Shown here: positions 34,683 through 43,020 of the stretch, piece by piece
How positions within the stretch are numbered: the stretch's first letter is position 1
Layout of the letters: every line of letters starts with the position of its first letter
Translations under genes and position numbers: made by a program
From: Zeimonas sp046347945
GTDB taxonomy: Bacteria; Pseudomonadota; Gammaproteobacteria; Burkholderiales; Burkholderiaceae_E
Reading direction: 5' to 3'
Assembly: GCA_046347945.1 (NCBI GenBank)
Contig: JAXMFB010000012.1
Span: forward strand, 69,082-133,081
DNA length: 64,000 nt
The notes under the pieces: generated by a model
Databases searched by the model: none
What the model was told of the DNA's origin: nothing
The model's input: the letters and a program-made list of their open reading frames with translations, nothing else

Positions 34683-36380
34683 ATGGACGCGAGCGGGTTC
34701 CGAAGACCGACGGGGTGGCGCAAGGGCCGGCAGGTCGACGCCGCCGCGCGGGCGCGCGTGTTGCAGCTGCTCGATGGGCTCGCGTTGCGGCGCGACCTGC
34801 TGATCGAGCACCTTCATCGCATCCAGGATGCCGAGGGCTGCCTGCCGGCGGGGCTGCTGGCCGCGCTCGCCGAGTTGCTGCGGCTGTCGCAGGCCGAGGT
34901 ATACGAGGTCGCGACCTTCTACCACCATTTCGACGTGGTCCGGGAGGACGATGCGCGCCCACCGTCGCTCACCGTGCGCGTCTGCGACTCGCTGCCGTGC
35001 CGTCTGGCCGGCGCCGAGGCATTGGTCGCCGCGCTGCCGCAGCGGCTCGGCAGCGACGTGCGCGTGCAGCGCGTGCCGTGCGTCGGGCGTTGCGCGCAGG
35101 CGCCCGTGGCCGTGGTCGGCCGTCGTCCCGTCACGCCGGCCGATCCCGCATCGGTCGAAGCCTGCGTGACGCGCGGCCCTCACGATTGCCCGGTTCCCGC
35201 CGCGCAGGACTACGCGGCCTACCGCGCTGCCGGAGGCTACCGCCAGCTCGCGCAGCTGCTCGACGGCTCGCGCAGCCGCGAGTCGGTGCTCGGCGAACTC
35301 GATGCATCGGGCCTGCGCGGACTGGGCGGCGCAGGATTCCCCATCGGTCGCAAGTGGCGCATCGTCGCGCAGCAGGCCGGCCCGCGGCTGATGGTCGTCA
35401 ATGCCGACGAGGGCGAGCCCGGCACCTTCAAGGACCGGCACTGCCTCGAGACCGCGCCGCACCGGATGCTCGAGGGGATGCTGATCGCCGCGAGCGTCGT
35501 CGGCTGCGACGCCTGCTACGTCTACCTGCGCGACGAGTACGCGGGCGTGCGGGCGTTGCTCGAGCGCGAACTGGCGGCGTTGCGCAGCGATCCGCCGGTG
35601 CGCGGGCACGCGCTGCCGCAGGTGCACCTGCGGCGTGGCGCGGGCGCGTACATCTGCGGCGAGGAGAGCGCGCTGATCGAGTCGGTGGAAGGCAAGCGCG
35701 GGATGCCGCGGCTTCGTCCGCCGTACGTGGCCGAAGTCGGCCTGTTCGGAAGGCCGACGCTCGCGCACAACGTCGAGACGCTGCACTGGCTGCCCGAGAT
35801 CCTCGAGCGCGGCGCCGCGTGGTTCGCCGGGCACGGGCGGCGCGGCCGCCACGGCCTGCGTGCGTTCTCGGTGTCCGGGCGCGTGCGCTCGCCCGGCGTC
35901 AAGCTCGCGCCGGCCGGCATCAGCGTGCGCGAGCTCATCGACGAGTTCTGCGACGGCATGCTGCCGGGACACGAGCTGTACGCGTTCCTGCCCGGTGGCG
36001 CGTCCGGCGGCATCCTGCCCGCGTCGCTCGCCGGCGAGCCGCTCGACTTCGATACGCTGCAGCCGCACGGGGCCTTCATCGGGTCGGCGGCGGTGATCGT
36101 GCTCTCGCAGCACGATCGCGCCGTCGACGCCGCACGCAACCTCATGGCCTTCTTCCGCGACGAGTCCTGCGGGCAGTGCACGCCGTGCCGGGTCGGCACG
36201 GCGAAGGCCGCGCGCGAGATCGCCAGCGGCGACTGGAATGTCGCGCTGCTGCGCGAGCTGTCGACGGCGATGATGGATGCGTCGATCTGCGGGCTCGGTC
36301 AGGCGGCGCCGAACCCGGTGCTCTCGGTGCTGCGGCACTTCGCGCACGAGCTCGGCCCGGACGACGAGGGCGAGCGATGA
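34683..36380 (+). CDS. NAD-dependent formate dehydrogenase, beta subunit (NuoE-NuoF fusion)
   Basis: Electron-output subunit that passes electrons from the catalytic subunit to NAD+. From ATG 34683 (565 residues) the N-terminal third is a NuoE/thioredoxin-like [2Fe-2S] domain (VRVCDSLPCRLAG, RVPCVGRCAQAPV) and the rest is NuoF-like: GGAGFPIGRKWRIV, NADEGEPGTFKDRHC (FMN), RRGAGAYICGEESALIES (NADH), and a [4Fe-4S] site SCGQCTPCRVGT with a later CGLGQ. This fused two-subunit layout matches the Fdh1A/Fdh1B enzymes of Methylobacterium rather than the separate FdsGBA of Cupriavidus. An upstream in-frame ATG at 34647 is an alternative start. Confidence 0.9.
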   Translation: MDASGFRRPTGWRKGRQVDAAARARVLQLLDGLALRRDLLIEHLHRIQDAEGCLPAGLLAALAELLRLSQAEVYEVATFYHHFDVVREDDARPPSLTVRVCDSLPCRLAGAEALVAALPQRLGSDVRVQRVPCVGRCAQAPVAVVGRRPVTPADPASVEACVTRGPHDCPVPAAQDYAAYRAAGGYRQLAQLLDGSRSRESVLGELDASGLRGLGGAGFPIGRKWRIVAQQAGPRLMVVNADEGEPGTFKDRHCLETAPHRMLEGMLIAASVVGCDACYVYLRDEYAGVRALLERELAALRSDPPVRGHALPQVHLRRGAGAYICGEESALIESVEGKRGMPRLRPPYVAEVGLFGRPTLAHNVETLHWLPEILERGAAWFAGHGRRGRHGLRAFSVSGRVRSPGVKLAPAGISVRELIDEFCDGMLPGHELYAFLPGGASGGILPASLAGEPLDFDTLQPHGAFIGSAAVIVLSQHDRAVDAARNLMAFFRDESCGQCTPCRVGTAKAAREIASGDWNVALLRELSTAMMDASICGLGQAAPNPVLSVLRHFAHELGPDDEGER

Positions 36381-39199
36381 GCCCGGCGCACCCGCCGACG
36401 ACCGCGGCGACACAGGCCGGCCCCGCCGGCGCGACGACCGTCTTCGAGCTCGACGGCCGGGCCATCGAGGCCCGCCCGGGCGAGTCGATCCTCGCGGCCG
36501 CGAAGCGCCACGGCGTCGCGATCCCCCATCTGTGCCATCGCGACGGCTATCGGCCCGACGGCAATTGCCGCGCCTGCGTCGTCGAGATCGAAGGCGAGCG
36601 CGCGCTTGCGCCCTCGTGCTGCCGCGTGCCCGCGCCCGGAATGAAGGTGCGCACCGAGGGGCGCGCGCGCGTGTCGCAGAAGATGGTGGTCGAGCTGCTG
36701 CTGGCCGACGCTCCCGAGGCCGATCGCCGCGAAGACTCGGAACTGCGTCACTGGGCGCGCACGCTCGGGGTCGCGGCGTCGCGCTTCGCGCCGCGCGAAC
36801 AGCCGGCGCCCGACTTCAGCCATCCGGCGATCGCGGTGCAGCTCGACGCGTGCATCCAGTGCGGGCGCTGCGTGCGCGCCTGCCGCGAGGAGCAGGCCAA
36901 CGACGTCATCGGCTACGCGTGGCGGGGCGAGCACGCGAAGATCGTCTTCGATTGCGACGACCCGATGGGCGCGTCGAGCTGCGTCGGATGCGGCGAATGC
37001 GTGCAGGCCTGCCCGACCGGTGCGCTGATGCCGCGGCTGCTCGGCGCCGGGGCCGCGCCGGACGGCGACGCCGCACGGGTGGCGCCGCGCGCCGCGCAGC
37101 GCAGGGTCGATTCGCTGTGCCCGTTCTGCGGTGTCGGCTGCCAGATGACTTACCACGTCTCGGACAACCGCATCCGCTACGTCGAGGGCCGCGACGGCCC
37201 GGCCAACCGCGGCCGGCTGTGCGTGAAGGGGCGCTTCGGCTTCGACTACGCGGCGAGCCCGGAGCGGCTCGTCGTGCCGCTGGTGCGCCGGTCCGGCGCC
37301 GCGAAGATCGCCGGCATGGGCCGCGTGCCGACGGACTGGCGCGAGCAGTTCCGCGAGGCGAGTTGGGACGAGGCACTCGAGCTCGCGGGCGGCGGCCTGG
37401 CGCGGATCCGCGACCTGCACGGGCCCTCGGCGCTCGCGGGCTTCGGCTCGGCCAAGGGGAGCAACGAGGAAGCCTACCTGTTCCAGAAGCTCGTGCGCAC
37501 CGGCTTCGGGACGAACAACGTCGATCACTGCACGCGCCTGTGCCACGCGTCGTCGGTCGCCGCGCTGCTCGAAGGCATCGGTTCCGGGGCCGTGTCGAAC
37601 CCGGTCTCGGACGTCATGAAGGCCGATCTGGTGCTCGTGATCGGCGCCAATCCCGCCGTGAACCATCCGGTCGCGGCCACCTGGATCAAGAACGCGGTGC
37701 GGCGCGGCACGCGGCTGGTCGTCGCCGATCCGCGGCGCACCGAGCTCGCGCGGCACGCGACGCACGTGCTGCAGTTCCGCTCGGACACCGACGTCGCGCT
37801 GCTCGACGCGATGCTGCACACGATCATCGCCGAAGACCTCGTCGATCGCGATTTCGTCGCCGCGCGCACGGCCGGCTTCGAGGCGCTGCGCGAGGCGGTC
37901 GCGCCGTACAGCCCCGAAGCGATGGCGCCGGTCTGCGGCATCGACGCCGCAACCATTCGCGAAGTGGCGCGCCTGTACGCACGCAGCAAGGCGTCGATGA
38001 TCCTCTGGGGAATGGGCATCTCGCAGCACGTGCACGGAACCGACAACGTCCGCTGCCTGATCGCCCTTGCGCTGCTCACCGGCCAGATCGGCCGGCCAGG
38101 CACCGGCCTGCATCCGCTGCGCGGGCAGAACAACGTGCAGGGCGCCTCCGACGCGGGTCTCATCCCGATGATGCTGCCCGACTATCACCGGGTCGGCGAC
38201 GAGCCGGCGGCGGCCGCATTCGAGCGGCTGTGGGGGGCGAGGCTCGACCGCCGGCCCGGCCTGACGGTCGTCGAGATCCTGCGGGCCGCCAGCGCGCGCG
38301 AGATCCGCGGCATGTACATCATGGGCGAGAACCCGGCGATGTCCGATCCCGACCTTCGCCACGCGCGCGAAGCGCTCGCGAAGCTCGACCTGCTGGTCGT
38401 GCAGGACATCTTCCCGACCGAGACCGCGGTGCTCGCCGACGTGATTCTGCCGGCCTCGGCGTTCCCCGAAAAGACCGGCAGCTTCACCAACACCGACCGC
38501 ATGGTGCAACTCGCGCGCCAGGCGATCGACCCTCCCGGCCAGGCGCGTCCGGACCTCTGGATCATCGTCCAGATGGCCCGGCGCCTCGGGCTCGACTGGC
38601 GGTACGCGCACCCGCGCGAGGTGTTCGAGGAGATGCGCCAGGGCATGGCATCGATCCGTGGCATCGACTGGGCGCGGCTCGAGCGCGAGGGCAGCGTCAC
38701 CTATCCGTGCCCGGACGAGAGCGATCCCGGCCAGCCGGTCGTGTTCGTCGACCGATTCCCCACCGAAGACGGCCGCGCGCGGCTCGAGCACGCCCGGCCC
38801 GAGCCGGCCGACGAGCAGCCCGACGCGGACTGGCCGTTCGTGCTGATCACCGGGCGCCAGCTCGAGCACTGGCACACCGGCGCGATGACGCGGCGCGCGC
38901 AGGCGCTCGATGCGATCGAGCCCGAGGCCACCGCTTCGTTGCACCCGCAAGACCTGCGCCGGCTCGGCCTGCGCCCGGGCGAGCGCGCGGCGATCGCCTC
39001 GCGGCGCGGCGAGATCGTGCTTCGGGTGCGCGAGGACGACGGTGTCGCTCCCGGCAGCGTGTTCGTGCCGTTCGCCTATGCGGAGGCCGCGGCGAACCTG
39101 CTCACCAAGCCGACGCTCGATCCGTTCGGGAAGATTCCGGGCTTCAAGTACTGCGCCGTGCGCGTCAGCCGCCCGCCTTCGGCGGCTCGAACTGCCTGA
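36377..39199 (+). CDS. NAD-dependent formate dehydrogenase, catalytic alpha subunit
   Basis: Oxidises formate to CO2 at a bis-MGD molybdenum or tungsten centre. The 940-residue protein has an N-terminal [2Fe-2S] ferredoxin domain (CHRDGYRPDGNCRACVVEIE), two [4Fe-4S] motifs (CIQCGRCVRACREEQ, CVGCGECVQACPTGA), the proximal cluster CPFCGVGCQMTY, and the active-site cysteine in VDHCTRLCHASSVAAL (cysteine, not selenocysteine). The C-terminal cap has ITGRQLEHWHTGAMTRR for MGD binding. The start overlaps the beta-subunit stop as ATGA. No fdhD/fdsC accessory gene is adjacent. The 3' end overlaps the convergent acyl-CoA dehydrogenase by 35 bases. Confidence 0.93.
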   Translation: MSPAHPPTTAATQAGPAGATTVFELDGRAIEARPGESILAAAKRHGVAIPHLCHRDGYRPDGNCRACVVEIEGERALAPSCCRVPAPGMKVRTEGRARVSQKMVVELLLADAPEADRREDSELRHWARTLGVAASRFAPREQPAPDFSHPAIAVQLDACIQCGRCVRACREEQANDVIGYAWRGEHAKIVFDCDDPMGASSCVGCGECVQACPTGALMPRLLGAGAAPDGDAARVAPRAAQRRVDSLCPFCGVGCQMTYHVSDNRIRYVEGRDGPANRGRLCVKGRFGFDYAASPERLVVPLVRRSGAAKIAGMGRVPTDWREQFREASWDEALELAGGGLARIRDLHGPSALAGFGSAKGSNEEAYLFQKLVRTGFGTNNVDHCTRLCHASSVAALLEGIGSGAVSNPVSDVMKADLVLVIGANPAVNHPVAATWIKNAVRRGTRLVVADPRRTELARHATHVLQFRSDTDVALLDAMLHTIIAEDLVDRDFVAARTAGFEALREAVAPYSPEAMAPVCGIDAATIREVARLYARSKASMILWGMGISQHVHGTDNVRCLIALALLTGQIGRPGTGLHPLRGQNNVQGASDAGLIPMMLPDYHRVGDEPAAAAFERLWGARLDRRPGLTVVEILRAASAREIRGMYIMGENPAMSDPDLRHAREALAKLDLLVVQDIFPTETAVLADVILPASAFPEKTGSFTNTDRMVQLARQAIDPPGQARPDLWIIVQMARRLGLDWRYAHPREVFEEMRQGMASIRGIDWARLEREGSVTYPCPDESDPGQPVVFVDRFPTEDGRARLEHARPEPADEQPDADWPFVLITGRQLEHWHTGAMTRRAQALDAIEPEATASLHPQDLRRLGLRPGERAAIASRRGEIVLRVREDDGVAPGSVFVPFAYAEAAANLLTKPTLDPFGKIPGFKYCAVRVSRPPSAARTA

Positions 39200-40346
39200 G
39201 CAGCTCGCGGCCGATGATCAGCTTCTGCACTTCGGTCGCGCCCTCGTAGATGCGCAGCGGCCGGATCTCGCGATAGAGAAGCTCGACGGCCATGCCCGAT
39301 TTCACGCCGAGGCCGCCGAAGAGCTGCACCGCCTTGTCGATCACCTGCTGCGCGGTCTCGGTCGCGACCAGCTTCGCCATCGCGACTTCGCGCGTGCCGC
39401 GCTCGCCGAGCCGGTCGCGCACCCACGCGGCCCGGTAGGTAAGCAGCGCGGCGGCGTCGATCCCGGTCGCCATGTCCGCCAGTGCCGCCTGCGTGAGCTG
39501 GAAGTCGGCCAGCATCTGGCCGAGCATGCGGCGCCGCGTCGCGCGGCCGAGCGCTTCGTCGAGCGCGCGCCGCGCGAAACCCAGCGCGGCGGCGGCGACG
39601 CTGGTGCGGAAGATGTCGAGGTTGCGCATCGCGATCTTGAAGCCTTCGCCCGGGGCACCGAGCAGCGCGTCGGCCGGGACGCGGCATCCGGAGAGGCTCA
39701 GCGTGCCCAGCGGATGGGGCGCCATCACCGGGATGCGATCGGAGACCTCCAGGCCCGGCGTCGCGGCGTCGACCACGAACGCCGAGATGCCGCGGCTGCC
39801 CGGCGCCTCGCCGGTCCGCGCGAAGACGCAGTAGAAGTCGGCAATGCCGGCGTTGGAGATCCAGGTCTTGCAGCCGTCGAGCACCCAGTGCGCGCCGTCT
39901 CGCGTCGCGGTGGTCGAGAGCGCCGCCACGTCCGAGCCGGCGTCGGGCTCCGAGAGGGCGAACGCGGCGAGCTTGCGCCCGGCGACGACGTCGGGCAGGT
40001 AGCGGCGCTGCTGCGACTCGGTGCCGGCCAGGCTGATCGAGCCGCTGCCCAGCCCCTGCATCGCGAAGGCGAAGTCGGCCAGCCCCGAATGCCAGGCCAG
40101 CGTCTCGCGCGCCACGCACAGCGAGCGCGTGTCGATCGAGTCGAACGCGCCACCCCAGGCCTTGCCGGCGCAGTAGCGCAGCCAGCCATCGCGGCCCAGG
40201 TCGGCGACCAGCCGGCGGCAGGCCGCGTCGACGTCGGGTTCGTGCTCGTCCGCGAGCCGGGTGGCGGCCCACTGCTCGAGCGCGCGCGCCTGTTCGCGAT
40301 GGGCGTCGTCGAGGAAAGGCCAGGCGTAATGACTGCGGTCGGGCAT
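39165..40346 (-). CDS. Acyl-CoA dehydrogenase
   Basis: FAD-dependent alpha,beta-dehydrogenation of an acyl-CoA thioester. The 393-residue protein shows AFALSEPDAGSDVAALSTTA and GCKTWISNAGIADFYCVFAR (ACAD signature 1), FQLTQAALADMATGIDAA, and the C-terminal QLFGGLGVKSGMAVELLYRE with IRPLRIYEGATEVQKLIIGR, where the glutamate in YEG is the likely base. It is divergent from the enoyl-CoA hydratase across a TetR operator, so it is presumably part of the same regulon. Chain length or ring substrate cannot be told from sequence. Confidence 0.93.
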   Translation of the reverse strand: MPDRSHYAWPFLDDAHREQARALEQWAATRLADEHEPDVDAACRRLVADLGRDGWLRYCAGKAWGGAFDSIDTRSLCVARETLAWHSGLADFAFAMQGLGSGSISLAGTESQQRRYLPDVVAGRKLAAFALSEPDAGSDVAALSTTATRDGAHWVLDGCKTWISNAGIADFYCVFARTGEAPGSRGISAFVVDAATPGLEVSDRIPVMAPHPLGTLSLSGCRVPADALLGAPGEGFKIAMRNLDIFRTSVAAAALGFARRALDEALGRATRRRMLGQMLADFQLTQAALADMATGIDAAALLTYRAAWVRDRLGERGTREVAMAKLVATETAQQVIDKAVQLFGGLGVKSGMAVELLYREIRPLRIYEGATEVQKLIIGRELLRQFEPPKAGG

Positions 40347-40456
40347 CGGAATCTCCGGGGGCGCGGCGCGGCGGGGGTTGCGATCGGCGTGGAGCCCGGA
40401 TGCCGGAATCGCGACGCTTGGCGACGCTTGATTTCTCCGGGCGATGCGCCTAGGAT

Positions 40457-40478
40457 ACTGAATGAGTGTTCATTCAGT
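40457..40478 (+). promoter_or_regulatory. TetR-type operator in the divergent promoter region
   Basis: Perfect 9-bp inverted repeat: ACTGAATGA, spacer GTGT, TCATTCAGT. It lies between the divergent acyl-CoA dehydrogenase and enoyl-CoA hydratase genes and resembles operators of TetR regulators of acyl-CoA catabolism. A similar site lies at 42138-42155 just after the tetR gene. Confidence 0.75.
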
Positions 40479-40557
40479 CAAGCAGGCATCCTGCTGAATT
40501 CCCTGCGCCGCCGGTCGATCCACGACCCGGGCGGCGCGACTTCCCGGAGATCATCGC

Positions 40558-41376
40558 ATGTACAAGCTGAAAGCGGCAGAGTGGCGTCCCCAGCACTTCA
40601 GGTGGCAGGTGCAGGACAACGTGGCGATCGTCACGCTGAACCGGCCCGAGCGCAAGAATCCGCTCACCTTCGAGAGCTACGCCGAGCTGCGCGACACCTT
40701 CCACCGGCTGCAGTACGCCGAGGACGTGCGCGCCGTGGTGATCACCGGCGAGGGCGGCAACTTCTGCTCCGGCGGCGACGTGCACGAGATCATCGGCCCA
40801 TTGACGAAGATGGACATGAACGGGCTGCTGACGTTCACGCGCATGACCGGCAACCTGGTGAAGGAGATGCGCACCTGCCCGCAGCCGATCATCGCCGCCA
40901 TCGACGGCGTGTGCGCCGGCGCGGGCGCCATCCTGTCGATGGCTTCCGACCTGCGCTACGCGACGCCGGAGACCAAGACCGCGTTCCTGTTCGTCCGCGT
41001 CGGGCTGGCCGGCTGCGACATGGGCGCCTGCGCGATCCTGCCGCGCATCATCGGGCACGGACGCGCCAGCGAGCTGCTGTACACCGGGCGCTCGATGAGC
41101 GCCGACGAGGGCAAGGCCTGGGGCTACTTCAACGACGTGGTCCCGCAGGCGCAGGTCCTGCAGAAGGCGATCGACATGGCAAGGTCGCTCGCGACCGGGC
41201 CTGCGTTCGCGCACTTCATGACCAAGAAGTGCCTGCACCAGGAGTGGAACCAGACCATCGAGCAGGCGCTCGAGACCGAGGCCGAGGCGCAGGCGATCTG
41301 CATGCAGACGCAGGACTTCACCCGCGCGTACAACGCCTTCGTCGCGAAGGAAAAGCCGAAGTTCGAGGGCAACTGA
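40558..41376 (+). CDS. Enoyl-CoA hydratase/isomerase family protein
   Basis: Crotonase-fold enzyme acting on acyl-CoA. The 272-residue protein has NVAIVTLNRPERKNPLTFES, the oxyanion-hole segments NFCSGGDVHEIIG and DGVCAGAGAILSMASDLRYA, and the third conserved block VGLAGCDMGACAILPRIIG. The residue normally occupied by the first catalytic glutamate is replaced within GAGAIL, so it may not be a classical hydratase. First gene of the rightward TetR-controlled group and 13 bases ahead of the regulator. Confidence 0.88.
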   Translation: MYKLKAAEWRPQHFRWQVQDNVAIVTLNRPERKNPLTFESYAELRDTFHRLQYAEDVRAVVITGEGGNFCSGGDVHEIIGPLTKMDMNGLLTFTRMTGNLVKEMRTCPQPIIAAIDGVCAGAGAILSMASDLRYATPETKTAFLFVRVGLAGCDMGACAILPRIIGHGRASELLYTGRSMSADEGKAWGYFNDVVPQAQVLQKAIDMARSLATGPAFAHFMTKKCLHQEWNQTIEQALETEAEAQAICMQTQDFTRAYNAFVAKEKPKFEGN

Positions 41377-41389
41377 GGAAGGCGGTGCG

Positions 41390-42088
41390 GTGAAATCGCC
41401 CGAGCACGTCGCCAGCGTCGTCAGCGACCCGAAGCTGGTCGAGGAGCGGCGCGCCGGGATCCTCGACGCGGCGGTAAAGCTGTTCGCCGAGAACGGCTAC
41501 TACGTCACGACGATCCAGCAGATCGCGAAGGCGAGCGGCGTCAGCATCGGCCTGATCTACCAGTACTTCGGCGACAAGGACGACATCCTGTTCCTGTCGC
41601 TGAAGCGGGTGCTCGATCGCTACGAGACCGAGATTCCCGCGCGCCTCGAGGGCGTCTCGCACCCGGTCGACCGCCTGTGCACCGCCGTGTGGGCCTACTG
41701 CTCGATCGTCGACGAGCTGCGGCAGGTGGCGGTGCTCACGTACCGGTCGACCGGCTCGCTGCGCGCCGATCGCCGCGCGCTGATCCAGCAGGCCGAGCTG
41801 CGGACCAACCGGTTGCTCGAGCGCTGCGTGCGCGACTGCGTCGACGGGGGCCTCATGCGCCAGCTCGACGAGTTCCTGCTCGTCTACCAGCTGGTGATGT
41901 TCTGCCACGCGTGGGCGCTGAAGAACTGGGCGATGCGCGAGCGCTTCGACCTGGGCGGCTACGTGTCGGGCGGCATCTCGCTGCTGATCGAGCCGTTCCT
42001 CACGACGAAGGGCAAGGCCGCGCTGGCGTCGTTGCGCCGGCGAAGCGGCGATTTTTCCGGACCGCCGGCGCGCGGGTCCGCGGGCTGA
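41390..42088 (+). CDS. TetR/AcrR-family transcriptional regulator
   Basis: A 232-residue regulator from GTG 41390. The N-terminal helix-turn-helix is clear (RAGILDAAVKLFAENGYYVT, TIQQIAKASGVSIGLIYQYF, GDKDDILFLSLKRVLDRYE), followed by an all-helical ligand domain like those of acyl-CoA-responsive TetR proteins. It sits within the acyl-CoA gene cluster, and two matching inverted repeats flank its operon (40457-40478 and 42138-42155), so autoregulation and control of both sides is the simplest reading. The inducer is presumably a CoA thioester made by the cluster. Confidence 0.92.
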   Translation: MKSPEHVASVVSDPKLVEERRAGILDAAVKLFAENGYYVTTIQQIAKASGVSIGLIYQYFGDKDDILFLSLKRVLDRYETEIPARLEGVSHPVDRLCTAVWAYCSIVDELRQVAVLTYRSTGSLRADRRALIQQAELRTNRLLERCVRDCVDGGLMRQLDEFLLVYQLVMFCHAWALKNWAMRERFDLGGYVSGGISLLIEPFLTTKGKAALASLRRRSGDFSGPPARGSAG

Positions 42089-42133
42089 GGCGGGGTCGCT
42101 GACGACGACCCCATTGGGAAGAGGTGCGGCATC

Positions 42134-42979
42134 ATGGTGAATGAACGTTCACTCGCGAACGAGGCCCGGTCGGCTGCGTGGTCGCCCGCGATGGCGCATC
42201 CGGCCGCGGCATCCCCGCCGATCTCGCTGTCGATCGAGGCGGGCGTCGCCGTCGCGACGCTGTGCCGGCCGCCGGTCAACGCGATCGACGACGACTGGGT
42301 CGCGCGGCTCGAAGAGCTGCTCGACGACGCCGAAGGCGACGCTCGCGTGCGCGTGCTGTGGATCCGCAGCGCGCAGCGCGTCTTCTGTGCCGGGGCCGAC
42401 CTGGAGTTCATGCGGCAGCGCTTCGCGACCGACGACGGGCGACGCGCGATGATCGACTTCACGCGCCGGCTGCAGCAGGTGTACGCGCGCATCGAGCGCA
42501 GCGCCCTGGTGTCGGTCGCGGAGATCGGCGGCGCCGCGCTCGGCGGCGGCTTCGAGCTCGCGCTGGCCTGCGACGTACGGGTGGTCGCCGACGAGGCGAG
42601 GCTCGGATTGCCGGAAGCGCGGCTCGGCCTGTTGCCGGCGGCCGGCGGCACGCAGCGGATGACGCGCATCTGCGGTGAATCGGTCGCGCGCCGACTGATC
42701 CTGGGTGCCGAGGTGGTGCAGGGCGCCGAGGCGGTCGGCCTCGGGCTGGCCCAGTGGCGCGCGCCTGCGGCGGAACTTCGCGCGACGGCCTGCGGCATCG
42801 TCGAGCGCATCGCCGACCTGCCCGGCGCCGCGCTGCGCGAGAGCAAGCGCTGCATCGCGGCGGCCCTCGATTCGCGGCGCGACGGCTACGAGATCGAGCT
42901 CGAAGGCAGCGGTGCGCTGCTGTCGCTCGAAGAGACGCAGGAGCGCGTGCGGCGCTTCCTCGACCGCGACGCGTCGTGA
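42134..42979 (+). CDS. Enoyl-CoA hydratase/isomerase
   Basis: Crotonase-family enzyme, 281 residues from ATG 42134. It has VAVATLCRPPVNAIDDDWVA, RVFCAGADLEFMRQR, EIGGAALGGGFELALACDVR, and LPEARLGLLPAAGGTQRMTR with the catalytic-type acidic residue of classical hydratases. ATG 42134 is preceded by an AAGAGG site, but its first codons overlie the second TetR operator; ATG 42191 (MAHPAAASPPISLSIEAGVA) would give a more standard N-terminus and is a real alternative. Followed by the acyl-CoA ligase after 41 bases. Confidence 0.9.
   Translation: MVNERSLANEARSAAWSPAMAHPAAASPPISLSIEAGVAVATLCRPPVNAIDDDWVARLEELLDDAEGDARVRVLWIRSAQRVFCAGADLEFMRQRFATDDGRRAMIDFTRRLQQVYARIERSALVSVAEIGGAALGGGFELALACDVRVVADEARLGLPEARLGLLPAAGGTQRMTRICGESVARRLILGAEVVQGAEAVGLGLAQWRAPAAELRATACGIVERIADLPGAALRESKRCIAAALDSRRDGYEIELEGSGALLSLEETQERVRRFLDRDAS
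42138..42155 (+). promoter_or_regulatory. Second TetR-type operator, overlapping the hydratase start region
   Basis: TGAATGAACGTTCACTCG matches the core of the first operator (TGAATGAGTGTTCATTCA) at 14 of 18 positions and contains the perfect palindrome TGAACGTTCA. It begins 4 bases after the annotated start of the hydratase gene, so binding would block transcription or initiation there. Confidence 0.6.
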
Positions 42980-43020
42980 CAGGGCAGCGGGCCCGACAGG
43001 AGCCCGGGGAGGGGGAGACG

